From contig CBRAFO010000053.1 in NCBI GenBank assembly GCA_967755175.1, forward strand, positions 1 to 25,157: a DNA stretch of 25,157 bases, read 5' to 3'. Source of the stretch: Rariglobus sp967755175 (GTDB lineage Bacteria; Verrucomicrobiota; Verrucomicrobiia; Opitutales; Opitutaceae). The translations under genes were made by a program, and so were the position numbers. Position 1 is the stretch's first letter. The number at the start of each line of letters is the position of its first letter. Of this stretch, positions 8,757 to 15,899 are shown piece after piece. The notes beneath the pieces are model-generated. The model saw only the letters and a list, made by a program, of their open reading frames with translations. It was not told the origin of the DNA and made no database searches.

Positions 8757-8791
8757 AACCAGTTTGTCACTTATTAAGTGACAAACTGGTT
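8757..8791. promoter_or_regulatory. 35-nt perfect palindrome upstream of the rhomboid gene
   Basis: Arms of 17 bp (AACCAGTTTGTCACTTA and its exact reverse complement) flank a single T at 8774. The palindrome lies 95 bp upstream of the chosen rhomboid start and just outside the REP-type element. Its AT-rich centre and exact symmetry fit a dimeric repressor operator; it could also fold into a cruciform or act as the terminator of the kinase gene upstream. Confidence 0.6.
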
Positions 8792-8823
8792 CGGGAGCCA
8801 AGGCAACCCGTGGCTTGAAATAT

Positions 8824-8928
8824 GAGCCTGCTTACAGGCGACAATTGATGTGGGAGCGAGCTCGCTCGCGAGGATCGAACATCGCGAGCAAGCTCGCTCC
8901 CACGCCCGAATCGCCTACGAGCAGGCTC
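8824..8928. repeat. REP/BIME-like element with nested inverted arms
   Basis: The inner arms 8850-8871 and 8882-8903 are 22-nt reverse complements with one mismatch. They begin GTGGGAGCGAGCT and end GCTCGCGA, very close to the REP family known from Pseudomonas. The outer arms 8824-8841 and 8911-8928 are 18-nt inverted copies with three mismatches; the right outer arm extends to CTAC, i.e. the GTAG head of REP sequences. Such elements are mobilised by RAYT (TnpA-REP) transposases. None is encoded in this window. It occupies most of the ~300-bp gap between the rhomboid gene and the Cache kinase gene; nothing else is evident there beyond the palindrome. Confidence 0.75.
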
Positions 8929-8963
8929 CTACATTTCGATCCGTTCGATTCGCCCGAACCGTG

Positions 8964-11549
8964 TTAGCGCGGGCCGGCGCCGGAGGCAGTGCTGACAGCG
9001 GAAATCTTGGCGCGGATTTCGGCGAAGAGGCTTTCGTGGCTCCCGCCGCCTTTTTGGACGATGTTCTGCACCCCCGCACGCAAGAGCTCGCGCTCGTCCG
9101 CCGTGAGTTCCTTCGCCGTCACCACGATCACCGGAACATCCTGACCCGCCGGACGGGCGCGCAACTCACGCAGGAACTCGAAGCCGTCCATCACCGGCAT
9201 CATCAAATCGAGCAGGATCAACCCCGGCGCGCATTCGGAAAAACGCTCCAAGCCTTCGCGCCCATCGGCGGCCTCGACGACCTTCCATCCTTCGCGGTTG
9301 AGCAACGACGCCAGCATCGCGCGGTTATCCGCCAGGTCGTCGATTACCAACGCGGTGCGCGAGGGGCTGGCTTGCGCGTGTTTGGCGAGAATTTTGGCGA
9401 GGCGTTCGCGGTCGATTGGCTTTGTCAGGTAATCAGCCGCGCCGAGCGAGAAGCCAAGTTGTCGGTCGTCAACAATCGAGATCATCACCACCGGGATATC
9501 CACGGTGGTAGGATCGCTCTTGAGCGCGGTGAGGACCGACCAGCCGTCCATGCTGGGCATCATGACGTCGAGAGTGATAAGGCGTGGTTGGAGTTCGCGC
9601 GCGAGTGCGAGCGCTTCGCGTCCGGTGGCGGCGGTGCGCACCGCATAGCCTTCGCGCACGAGGTTGCGACTGAGGATCTCCAGCACCGCGGGATCGTCAT
9701 CCACTGCGAGGACGAGAGGCCGGTTCATCGCGAAGGGCGGAACGGTCGCCGTCGGCGGCGCGATGATCGGAGCGGCGGAGGTCACAGTGGCGGTGGCGGC
9801 ACAGGGATCTTCAACGCGCGCAGGAATCGTCGCGGTGAAAGCAGTGCCTTTGCCCGGTTCACTGGCGACGGTGATGTCTCCGCCCATGAGCTGGCAAAAC
9901 TTGCGACTGATCGCGAGGCCGAGGCCAGTGCCGCCGTATTTGCGGGTGGTGGAGGCGTCGGCTTGGACGAAGGACTGGAAGAGTTTGCCCATCTGTTCCT
10001 GCGTCATGCCGATGCCGGTGTCGGCCACACGGAAGGTGATCCAGTCGCGGTGCTGGTGGTGCTTGCGACCCACCGTCAGCGTGATGCGCCCACCGTGCGT
10101 GAATTTGGCGGCGTTGCTCAGGAGGTTGAAGAGCGTCTGGCGAACCTTGGTCACGTCGGCGTGGAGAAGACCCACGTCGGACGGGCATTCGACGACGAGT
10201 TGATTTTGGTTTTTCTCAACGAGTGTTTCGATGGTCTCGGCGACTTCGGAGACCAGCGCGGGGAGCGCGACGTCTTCGAGGTAGAGGGTCATCTTGCCGG
10301 CCTCGATCTTCGAGATGTCGAGGACGTCGTTGATGAGGCCGAGGAGGTGTTTGCCGGCGGCATGGATTTTTTTGAGGTCGGGAACGGCTTCGTCGTTGCC
10401 GGTGTCCTCGGCGTCTTCGATGAGCATTTCGCTGTAACCGATGATCGCGTTCATCGGGGTGCGCAGCTCGTGGCTCATGTTGGCGAGGAAGGCGCTCTTC
10501 GTGCGGTTGGCATTCTCGGCGAGTTCGCGAGCGGCAGTCGCCTCGGCCTGGAGGCGCTCGGATTCCTCCAACGAAAGCGAAAGGCGGCGCACAAATACGA
10601 AGCCCAGCGCGAGCGCACCGATGATGAGCGGAGTCATGTAGGCGAACACGGGGACGACGCGGTGCCAGGTCTGCTCGGAGAGGTCCGGCCGGTAAACGGC
10701 GGTGAGCAGCGTGAAACGCCATTCGGGAAAACGCTCGGCACGCCAGGACCAGTCGCCGTCGATCCACGCATCCGCACCGGCGACGGCGCGCGGGATGGCG
10801 GTAGCGATCACCTCGGCGCTCGCGCCTTTGGTGCTGAACAGGGGCTTGTCGTGCTGATCGAGCAGGACGAAAAACCCGTGGTCGAGCAGGCGGGAGTTGT
10901 CGAGTTGCTCTCCGACGCGGTGGAGGCTCTCGACTAGGTAGCCCACGTAGTAAATGCCGATGACCGCGCCCGCGTCGTCACGGATCGGCTCGTAGCCGGT
11001 GATGTAGGAGCGCCCGAGGATGTCCACGATGCCGTAGAACGAGTCGCCTTTAAGAATTGCGGCGATGGCGGGACCATTGGGGTCGAGAACGGTGCCGATG
11101 GCACGCGAGCCGTTGTCGCGTTTCACGTTGGTCGAGATGCGCACAAAGTTATCGCCATCCCGCGTGAAGAGCGTGGCGGTGCCGCCCATGAGTGCGACGG
11201 CCTTGTCCACTGCCTGAAACTGCAATGCGATGGGTTCGCCGCCGAAATCAAGGCCTGGCACGCGTCGGCCGGCCACCTCGACGGCCGGCCCGACGGACGG
11301 GCGACCGAACGCCGTCAGCGTATCCTTGAGCACGCGCATCGAGGCATGCACGCGGTCCAGGTAGAACTCGTGAACCATCGGCAGGTCGTGCGCGACTTCG
11401 GCGACCTTTTGCGCGATGTTGCCTTCAAGAGAAGCCTCCACGGTGCGGCGCAGGTTGAGATAACCGCCGGCGAGCCCGAGTCCGACGAGGAACAGGATCA
11501 AGGCGAAGGCGCCGATAACGCGCAGCCGGAGGGAGCGGTGAACTTGCAT
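8964..11549 (-). CDS. Cache-domain hybrid sensor histidine kinase with two receivers
   Basis: A membrane kinase of 861 residues. TM1 (~8-30) and TM2 (~296-320) enclose a periplasmic Cache_3-Cache_2-type sensor with TLFTRDGDNFVRISTN and SYITGYEPIRDDAGAVIGI. Then come a coiled linker, HisKA with His ~358 (MSHELRTPMNA), ATPase motifs NLLSNAAKF, DTGIGM and GTGLGL, and two receivers (LVLAVDDD ~611 with LITLDVMMPSMDG ~661; ALVIDDLADN ~733 with LILLDLMMPVMDG ~781). Cache sensors bind small ligands such as amino or carboxylic acids. I start at the ATG at 11549, 11 bp after the phosphatase stop; the frame is open further upstream, but only within that gene. It is last in the minus-strand cluster and its HisKA resembles the N-terminus of the upstream phosphatase. 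Confidence 0.93.
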   Translation of the reverse strand: MQVHRSLRLRVIGAFALILFLVGLGLAGGYLNLRRTVEASLEGNIAQKVAEVAHDLPMVHEFYLDRVHASMRVLKDTLTAFGRPSVGPAVEVAGRRVPGLDFGGEPIALQFQAVDKAVALMGGTATLFTRDGDNFVRISTNVKRDNGSRAIGTVLDPNGPAIAAILKGDSFYGIVDILGRSYITGYEPIRDDAGAVIGIYYVGYLVESLHRVGEQLDNSRLLDHGFFVLLDQHDKPLFSTKGASAEVIATAIPRAVAGADAWIDGDWSWRAERFPEWRFTLLTAVYRPDLSEQTWHRVVPVFAYMTPLIIGALALGFVFVRRLSLSLEESERLQAEATAARELAENANRTKSAFLANMSHELRTPMNAIIGYSEMLIEDAEDTGNDEAVPDLKKIHAAGKHLLGLINDVLDISKIEAGKMTLYLEDVALPALVSEVAETIETLVEKNQNQLVVECPSDVGLLHADVTKVRQTLFNLLSNAAKFTHGGRITLTVGRKHHQHRDWITFRVADTGIGMTQEQMGKLFQSFVQADASTTRKYGGTGLGLAISRKFCQLMGGDITVASEPGKGTAFTATIPARVEDPCAATATVTSAAPIIAPPTATVPPFAMNRPLVLAVDDDPAVLEILSRNLVREGYAVRTAATGREALALARELQPRLITLDVMMPSMDGWSVLTALKSDPTTVDIPVVMISIVDDRQLGFSLGAADYLTKPIDRERLAKILAKHAQASPSRTALVIDDLADNRAMLASLLNREGWKVVEAADGREGLERFSECAPGLILLDLMMPVMDGFEFLRELRARPAGQDVPVIVVTAKELTADERELLRAGVQNIVQKGGGSHESLFAEIRAKISAVSTASGAGPR

Positions 11550-11560
11550 GCGAGAGAGGA

Positions 11561-13138
11561 TCAAAGGGTAAAGTCCACGATGGAGAAATCGTCGTCGAGC
11601 GGGCCGGGACCGTGGAGCGCCTTCACGTGGGCCAGCAAGCCGTCGAGCACGGATTTCCCGGGCGGCGGCGGCTCGGCGAAGAAGGCTTGAAACGCGGAGA
11701 ACTCCCACATGGCGCCGCCGGCCTGCGCGATTTCAAAGGTGCCGTCGCTCACTACGTAGAGCTGCGCGGGACCGGGGATGGTTTGTTCAAACGTGCGGTA
11801 GGTCGCGCCGCTCATGCCGCCGAGGATCATGCCTGCGCCTTTGAGCGGGACGACGTCGCGTTTGCCGTCGGGTCTCGACGTGGCCAGCAGCGCGGGCGGG
11901 TGGCCGGCGGTGGCGAAGCGGAGCGTCCGGGTGGAGGGCTGCCACACGCCATACCAGATGGTGAAATACATGTCGTTCTGCTTCTCCATCAGGAACGCCT
12001 CGTTCAACGCGGTGAGCATCGCGCCGGGGTTGCGGAAATCCACGCCGGGCAACGCAGCGTTGCGCAGGACGTTGATCGCGGTGACGGAGAGCAACGCCGC
12101 GCCCACGCCGTGGCCGCAGACGTCGAGCAGGTAGAGCGCGAAATGGTCGTCGTCGATCCAGTGGTAGCCGAACGAATCGCCGCCCAGTTCCGTCGAGGGC
12201 ACAAGGCGCCAGTCCACGGGAATCGTGCGCGAGAGGCCGGGAGGCGGCAGGATGGAGCGCACGTAGTTCTCGGCTTCGGTGAGCTCGGCCTGAAGACGCG
12301 CTTGGGTTTCCTCGATGGTCTTGATGTAGGTGCGCTCTTGGTCGCGAAACCGTTTTTTCTCCATGCCTGCGCCGATGCGTGCGCGGAGCAGGGTTGGGTT
12401 AAACGGCTTGGGCAAAAAATCCTCGGCGCCGCGTTCGATGCAGCGGACCACGCTGGCGAGTTCATCGAGCGCGGAAATCATGATGACCGGCAAGTGGCGG
12501 AGGGCCGGGTCGGACTTGATGGCATCGAGCGCGCCGTAGCCGTCGAGAACGGGCATCATCATGTCGAGCAACACGAGGTCGAAGGTCTCGGCGCGGAGGC
12601 GTTCGAGGGCAGCGCGTCCGTCGGCCGCGGTGGCGACGGTGTGGCCCTGGCGCTGAAGCTGACGCGAGAGCATGTCGCGGTTTCCCTCGTTGTCATCGAC
12701 CACGAGGATGTGGCCGGGAAGCGAGGCGCGTTGTTCGCCGGCCGCGGAGCCCGAGGTCGCGAGGAGCGTGGCGTAGTTATCCGGGGGAACGGGAAACTCG
12801 GCATCCGATGCGGGCGCAGGCTCGACGCCAGCGGCGACCGCAGGCGTGACATGGGGTGCGCGCGAGCCGGGGCTCGCAAAGGGGAACGGCGCGGCGGTGA
12901 GCGTGCCGGCGTCAACGACCTGGCCCGCGAGCGAGAGGCGCTCGTCGGTGAGATTGTCGTTAATGAGATTGAGAAGCTGCTTGGCGGCCTGGCGGATTTT
13001 TTTGAGGTCCGGGTCGTAGGCGTCGTGTCCGGCATCGGCGGCTTCCTCCATGAGGAGTTCGCTGTAGCCGAGGATCTGATTGATCGGGGTGCGGAGGTCG
13101 TGCCGCAGGTGCGAGAGGTTGGTGTGCTCGGCGGCCAT
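11561..13138 (-). CDS. Receiver-controlled PP2C/SpoIIE-type phosphatase with N-terminal histidine dimerisation segment (RsbU-like)
   Basis: 525 residues. Residues 1-65 look like a HisKA dimerisation domain with His13 in HDLRTPINQILGYSELL, but no ATPase domain follows. A Pro/Ala linker leads to a receiver (ILVVDDN ~144, LLDMMMPVLDG with Asp192, LPKPF Lys244), a coiled coil (~262-295) and a PP2C_SIG catalytic domain with metal ligands in GGDSFGYHWI (Asp321) and LDVCGHGVGAALL (Asp339), and SDGTFE later. The family removes phosphate from STAS antagonists of partner switches; receiver phosphorylation usually controls it. I chose the ATG at 13138; a GTG at 13150 overlapping the upstream stop is possible. 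Gaps of 8 and 11 bp link it to the stand-alone receiver and the Cache kinase. Confidence 0.92.
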   Translation of the reverse strand: MAAEHTNLSHLRHDLRTPINQILGYSELLMEEAADAGHDAYDPDLKKIRQAAKQLLNLINDNLTDERLSLAGQVVDAGTLTAAPFPFASPGSRAPHVTPAVAAGVEPAPASDAEFPVPPDNYATLLATSGSAAGEQRASLPGHILVVDDNEGNRDMLSRQLQRQGHTVATAADGRAALERLRAETFDLVLLDMMMPVLDGYGALDAIKSDPALRHLPVIMISALDELASVVRCIERGAEDFLPKPFNPTLLRARIGAGMEKKRFRDQERTYIKTIEETQARLQAELTEAENYVRSILPPPGLSRTIPVDWRLVPSTELGGDSFGYHWIDDDHFALYLLDVCGHGVGAALLSVTAINVLRNAALPGVDFRNPGAMLTALNEAFLMEKQNDMYFTIWYGVWQPSTRTLRFATAGHPPALLATSRPDGKRDVVPLKGAGMILGGMSGATYRTFEQTIPGPAQLYVVSDGTFEIAQAGGAMWEFSAFQAFFAEPPPPGKSVLDGLLAHVKALHGPGPLDDDFSIVDFTL

Positions 13139-13146
13139 GGTGGTCG

Positions 13147-13524
13147 TCACTGAGGGGTGCCCGGACCGGCGTATTTCTCGATCTTCGGAAGCAGGCGGGT
13201 GAGCTCGATGGGCTTGGTGTCGTAGTCGTCGCAACCGGCGGCGAGCGCCTGCTCACGGTCGCCGGCCATGGCGTGGGCGGTCAGGGCGATGACCGGGATG
13301 TGCTTGGTCGTATCCCCGGCCTTCACGCGACGGGTCGCCTCCCAGCCGTCGATGACCGGAAGACTCATATCCATGAGGATCACGGCGGGTTGCTCGCTGT
13401 GGGCGAGATCGACGCCTTGCTGGCCGTCCACCGCGATGACGACTTCATAGCCGCGCCGGATAAGGCGGCGGGAGAGCATGTCGCGGTTCATCTCGTTATC
13501 TTCGACGAGCAGGATTTTGGGCAT
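13147..13524 (-). CDS. Single-domain response regulator receiver
   Basis: 125 residues comprising one receiver domain: acidic pocket LLVEDNE (8-11), phospho-Asp52 in ILMDMSLPVIDGWE, Thr82 in ALTAHAM and Lys104 in DTKPI. There is no output domain, as in CheY/Spo0F/DivK-type proteins, which act by binding partners or relaying phosphate. It sits 8 bp upstream of the receiver-phosphatase gene and next to a STAS gene, so the likely phosphate source is the hybrid kinase at the end of the cluster and the likely target is the phosphatase or its neighbours. That pairing is inferred from position only. Confidence 0.93.
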   Translation of the reverse strand: MPKILLVEDNEMNRDMLSRRLIRRGYEVVIAVDGQQGVDLAHSEQPAVILMDMSLPVIDGWEATRRVKAGDTTKHIPVIALTAHAMAGDREQALAAGCDDYDTKPIELTRLLPKIEKYAGPGTPQ

Positions 13525-13606
13525 GAGGAGATAAGGAGCGTGAGGGAGAAAACGGTGGTGAAGTGCGTAAGCGAGGAGCCGCTAAGAGACGGAGCAGGAT
13601 TCGCGC

Positions 13607-13930
13607 TCAGGCGTCCAAGGCGGCTTTGAGATCGGGAACGATTTTGAAAAGCGAGTAGAGGCCAGCGATCTGGAAGAAGCCGCTGACCGGCGTGGACAAA
13701 TTGCCCAAGATCAAGCGCCCGCCTTTGAGTCGCTGGTCTTTTTCGGCCTGCATGAGGACACGGAAGCCAGAGCTGGTAACGTATTCGACCCCGGAGCAAT
13801 CGAGCGCAACCGCGCCGCCCGTGAGCAGCGGAAAAAGAGCGGCCTTGAGCTGATCGGACCCGGCGTTGTCGAGCTTGCCCTCAAGGGTGAGGAGGGCCCA
13901 GTCGCGGTAGGTGGAGCTGCTGATATTCAT
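13607..13930 (-). CDS. STAS-domain anti-sigma factor antagonist (RsbV-like)
   Basis: 107 residues, the standard size of a single STAS domain. The characteristic LDCSGVEYVTSSGFRVL carries Ser53/Ser54, the position phosphorylated in SpoIIAA/RsbV. The family binds RsbW-type ATPases when unphosphorylated and releases their client. It precedes the receiver gene by 82 bp and lies downstream of the GPP34 gene after 290 bp. Gly/Phe in SSGF instead of SSxGL is a mild variation. Which ATPase it pairs with cannot be told; the only one in the window is the RsbW-like gene at 15342-15776. Confidence 0.9.
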   Translation of the reverse strand: MNISSSTYRDWALLTLEGKLDNAGSDQLKAALFPLLTGGAVALDCSGVEYVTSSGFRVLMQAEKDQRLKGGRLILGNLSTPVSGFFQIAGLYSLFKIVPDLKAALDA

Positions 13931-14000
13931 GTGGGCTTTGAGGGGTTAGAGAGACACTCCAGATCAACGTCGCGTAGAGGCCGGACGCACGGGGGATTCG

Positions 14001-14198
14001 GTGTCGGCGAGGGTGACAGCGTCAAGACATTGCGTGGCGCTTGATCTCCCTCGCCACAGAGGTGTCCCCAAAAGCGCCGCTTATCCGGAGAGAAAAGCAG
14101 CCGCGAGCGCGACTGAGCTGCAGAGCCAGTCCGACATCCTGCGCAACGCCGTGAACACCCTCGCCCAGATCGCCGGCCACTCCACGCAACCAGCTTAA
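14001..14198 (+). pseudogene. Possible remnant of a methyl-accepting chemotaxis protein C-terminus
   Basis: In the 290-bp gap between the GPP34 and STAS genes, the plus strand reads KAAASATELQSQSDILR and then NAVNTLAQIAG up to a stop at 14198. This strongly recalls the helical tail of methyl-accepting chemotaxis proteins. The 30 or so residues upstream do not look like the signalling hairpin and no longer frame extends it. It may be a decayed 3' fragment rather than a functional 65-residue gene (GTG start at 14001). The identification rests on my recognition of the tail pattern. Confidence 0.4.
14006..14055. other. Long-range stem-loop in the GPP34/STAS gap
   Basis: GGCGAGGG (14006-14013) pairs with CCCTCGCC (14048-14055), and within it TCAAG (14022-14026) pairs with CTTGA (14040-14044). 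It lies downstream of the GPP34 stop and upstream of the STAS start on the minus-strand transcript. It has no T-tract. It could be a processing or attenuation structure; evidence is limited to the pairing. Confidence 0.3.
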
Positions 14199-14220
14199 CG
14201 CTACTCCGCTAAACCCGACC

Positions 14221-14883
14221 TCACATGCCCATCGGGTGCATCGACATGAGCACGCGGGTGAGCGCCTCGATTGCCGAGCCGACTTCGCGGCCGACTTGGT
14301 CCATGCGGGCCAAGTTGGCCAGACGGGCCGAGCGCGACGCGTAGGGCAGACCGGAAAAGATGTGCTGCGCCAGGTGGCAGCCGGTCAGCAAGCTGATGAG
14401 CACCGCGTCACGAGGATCAGGCAGCTCTTCGCTCAAGATGAGGGCGGAGAGGCGGGTCTTCACTTCCGTGCGCTCTTGGTTGTCCACGGTGGGATAACGG
14501 CGCGTGCCGAAGACCCAGAGGATTTTCTTGTCCTCACGACGGAGGATGCCGCGGGCGACGAGGCGCTTGAGCGCTTCGTCTTCCATCTCGGCGCGCTGGC
14601 CGGAGAACACGCCGAGCCAGTGGGAAACCGGTCTCGGCTGGGTCGAGGCGGCGATGGTGGCAAGCGCACCATCGAGCATGGCGTCGCCGGTCGGCTCGTT
14701 GCGGAGCACGGTGAGTTGCTCCAAGTCGGTGTCGATGCGACCGGCCAAGGCGAGGTCGGCGATCACGGCGCCGGCGAGGGCGTAATTGAAACCCATCACA
14801 GGCGTGGGCAACAGGGCGCCCGTGCGGTCGTCGAGGCCGAGGAGCACAAGCTCTTCAACAAAGGTAAGGTGGTTCGCGCTCAT
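14221..14883 (-). CDS. GPP34 (GOLPH3/Vps74-like) domain protein
   Basis: 220 residues that fit the GPP34 domain from end to end: LTFVEELVLLGLDDRTGAL at the N-terminus, the helix ALAGAVIADLALAGRI, PTGDAMLDGALATIA, VSHWLGVF, then LKRLVARGILRRE, RYPTVDNQER and the C-terminal LISLLTGCHLAQHIF helix. In eukaryotes the domain binds phosphatidylinositol-4-phosphate on Golgi membranes and sorts glycosyltransferases; bacterial members, best known from actinobacteria, have no established role. Membrane association is possible, but I see no TM segment. It sits between STAS genes of the partner-switch cluster. Its function here is unknown. Confidence 0.85.
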   Translation of the reverse strand: MSANHLTFVEELVLLGLDDRTGALLPTPVMGFNYALAGAVIADLALAGRIDTDLEQLTVLRNEPTGDAMLDGALATIAASTQPRPVSHWLGVFSGQRAEMEDEALKRLVARGILRREDKKILWVFGTRRYPTVDNQERTEVKTRLSALILSEELPDPRDAVLISLLTGCHLAQHIFSGLPYASRSARLANLARMDQVGREVGSAIEALTRVLMSMHPMGM

Positions 14884-14903
14884 GGGAGAAAGAGGGAGGA
14901 GTG

Positions 14904-15005
14904 GGTTGTGAGTAGCGGGTAGCGAGTAGGAGGAGCAGAGGCAGTGGCAGCGGAGGCGGGTCGGATTGATTCCGATGCTCGCTACCCACTACTCGCTACT
15001 TCCCG
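14904..15005. repeat. Inverted heptamer-array element (unit AGTAGCG) between STAS and GPP34 genes
   Basis: The left arm 14904-14931 reads GGTTGTG, AGTAGCG, GGTAGCG, AGTAGGA. The right arm 14978-15005 reads CTCGCTA, CCCACTA, CTCGCTA, CTTCCCG. Units are in strict 7-bp register and the arms are inverted with respect to each other. The right arm stops just short of the STAS stop codon at 15007. The unit is the same as in the element at 16724-16816. Confidence 0.85.
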
Positions 15006-15006
15006 A

Positions 15007-15336
15007 TCAGCCGTTCGCGGCGGCGGCGGCCGTCGGGTAGATGGAGAGAACCGTGAGAAAACCGGAGAGTTCAAAAACCTCGTGAACGGCGGAGGTGAGC
15101 GCCGCAAAGGAGGCGCGGCCACCGGCGGCTTTGAGCTTTTTGGCGGCGGTCAGGAAGGAGCGCAGGCCGGCGCTGCTCACGTAGGCGAGGCCGGAACAAT
15201 CGAAGGCGACAGAGCGAACGCCCGCGGCAAGGAGGATATCGATTTTCTGGTCCAAGGCTGGACTGGCGAGGCCGTCGAGACGGCCGGCGAGGGCGAGCAC
15301 GGTGGTCGCGTTAATCTGGGATTCGGTGATGTCCAT
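15007..15336 (-). CDS. STAS-domain anti-sigma factor antagonist (RsbV-like)
   Basis: 109 residues forming one STAS domain with AFDCSGLAYVSSAGLRSF; Ser54/Ser55 lie at the phosphorylation site of the family. Only 5 bp separate it from the upstream RsbW-like ATPase gene, so the two are the most likely cognate pair and are probably translationally coupled. In such pairs the ATPase phosphorylates and inactivates the STAS protein and a PP2C phosphatase reverses this; the phosphatase at 11561-13138 is the only candidate here. The C-terminus is a short Ala run (TAAAAANG). Confidence 0.93.
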   Translation of the reverse strand: MDITESQINATTVLALAGRLDGLASPALDQKIDILLAAGVRSVAFDCSGLAYVSSAGLRSFLTAAKKLKAAGGRASFAALTSAVHEVFELSGFLTVLSIYPTAAAAANG

Positions 15337-15341
15337 AAAGG

Positions 15342-15776
15342 TTAAACGGGGCGGTCGGGAACGTTGAGACGACGTTCAATCGTGAGGATGTTTTTGCCGT
15401 CGAGGCGTTCGTAATGCGAGACATCCATGAGCTTTTTCACGAGGTGAACGCCGAGTCCGCCGATGGGGCGATCTTCCAGGGGAAGCGAGGTGTCCACCTC
15501 GGCGCGGGCGAACGGATCATAGGCGGGCGCGTCATCGGTGATGACCGCGCGAATACAACCGGCCCCGGCGGAGAGAACCACCGTGAAGGTGTGCACCCCG
15601 CCGTCGGTGTAGCCGTGGGTGACGATGTTGGTGATGAGTTCCTCCAGTGCGAGTTGCAGGGAAAAGAGGTCCTTGGTCGAAGGCTCGAACGGCTCGCAAA
15701 ACGCTTCCACCGCTTCCGTGAGCCGGGGAATCTCGTCGAGATTATTGGCGAGCGTGAGTTGGAGCGCGGGGGGCAT
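15342..15776 (-). CDS. RsbW-like serine-protein kinase / anti-sigma factor ATPase
   Basis: 144 residues of the HATPase_c_2 family. The N-box is LALEELITNIVTHGY (Glu45/Glu46, Asn50), the nucleotide-binding Asp lies in ITDDAPAYDP (81-82), and the G-box is IGGLGVHLVKKLMD (~105-118). It matches RsbW/SpoIIAB in length and motif spacing. Members bind a client (classically a sigma factor) and phosphorylate the STAS antagonist. No sigma factor gene is near, so the client is unknown. The start at 15776 gives the usual short N-terminus. It follows the ABC ATPase gene after a 123-bp gap with a repeat element and precedes its STAS partner by 5 bp. Confidence 0.92.
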   Translation of the reverse strand: MPPALQLTLANNLDEIPRLTEAVEAFCEPFEPSTKDLFSLQLALEELITNIVTHGYTDGGVHTFTVVLSAGAGCIRAVITDDAPAYDPFARAEVDTSLPLEDRPIGGLGVHLVKKLMDVSHYERLDGKNILTIERRLNVPDRPV

Positions 15777-15805
15777 CGGGGGTGGGCTCGGGGGGTTCGG
15801 TCTTA

Positions 15806-15898
15806 TCGTTCTCGTTCTCTTACTCGTTCTTCGTTCTCGGGATTGAAGGGGCTCGGCATGAGAGAACGAGAACGAGTAAGAGAACGAAGAACGAGTTT
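15806..15898. repeat. Inverted short-unit array (unit TCGTTC) between ABC ATPase and RsbW-like genes
   Basis: The left arm 15806-15838 is built of TCGTTC-type 6-7 bp units; the right arm lies at about 15862-15895. The central 18 bp, CGTTCTCTTACTCGTTCT at 15813-15830, is matched exactly by its reverse complement at 15869-15886, so a strong stem with a ~38-nt loop can form. The right arm ends beside the stop codon of the ABC ATPase gene. Register here is mainly 6 bp with one 7-bp unit, unlike the strict heptamers elsewhere. Confidence 0.85.
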
Positions 15899-15899
15899 A

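Noticed and set aside
8663..8770. 36-residue N-terminal extension of the rhomboid from a GTG
   Set aside because: The GTG lies within a perfect palindrome and the ATG at 8662 gives the usual rhomboid N-terminus; kept only as an alternative.
8850..10937. 695-residue plus-strand frame
   Set aside because: Antisense to the Cache kinase and begins inside the REP-like element.
11612..13153. 513-residue plus-strand frame
   Set aside because: Antisense to the receiver-PP2C phosphatase with full catalytic motifs.
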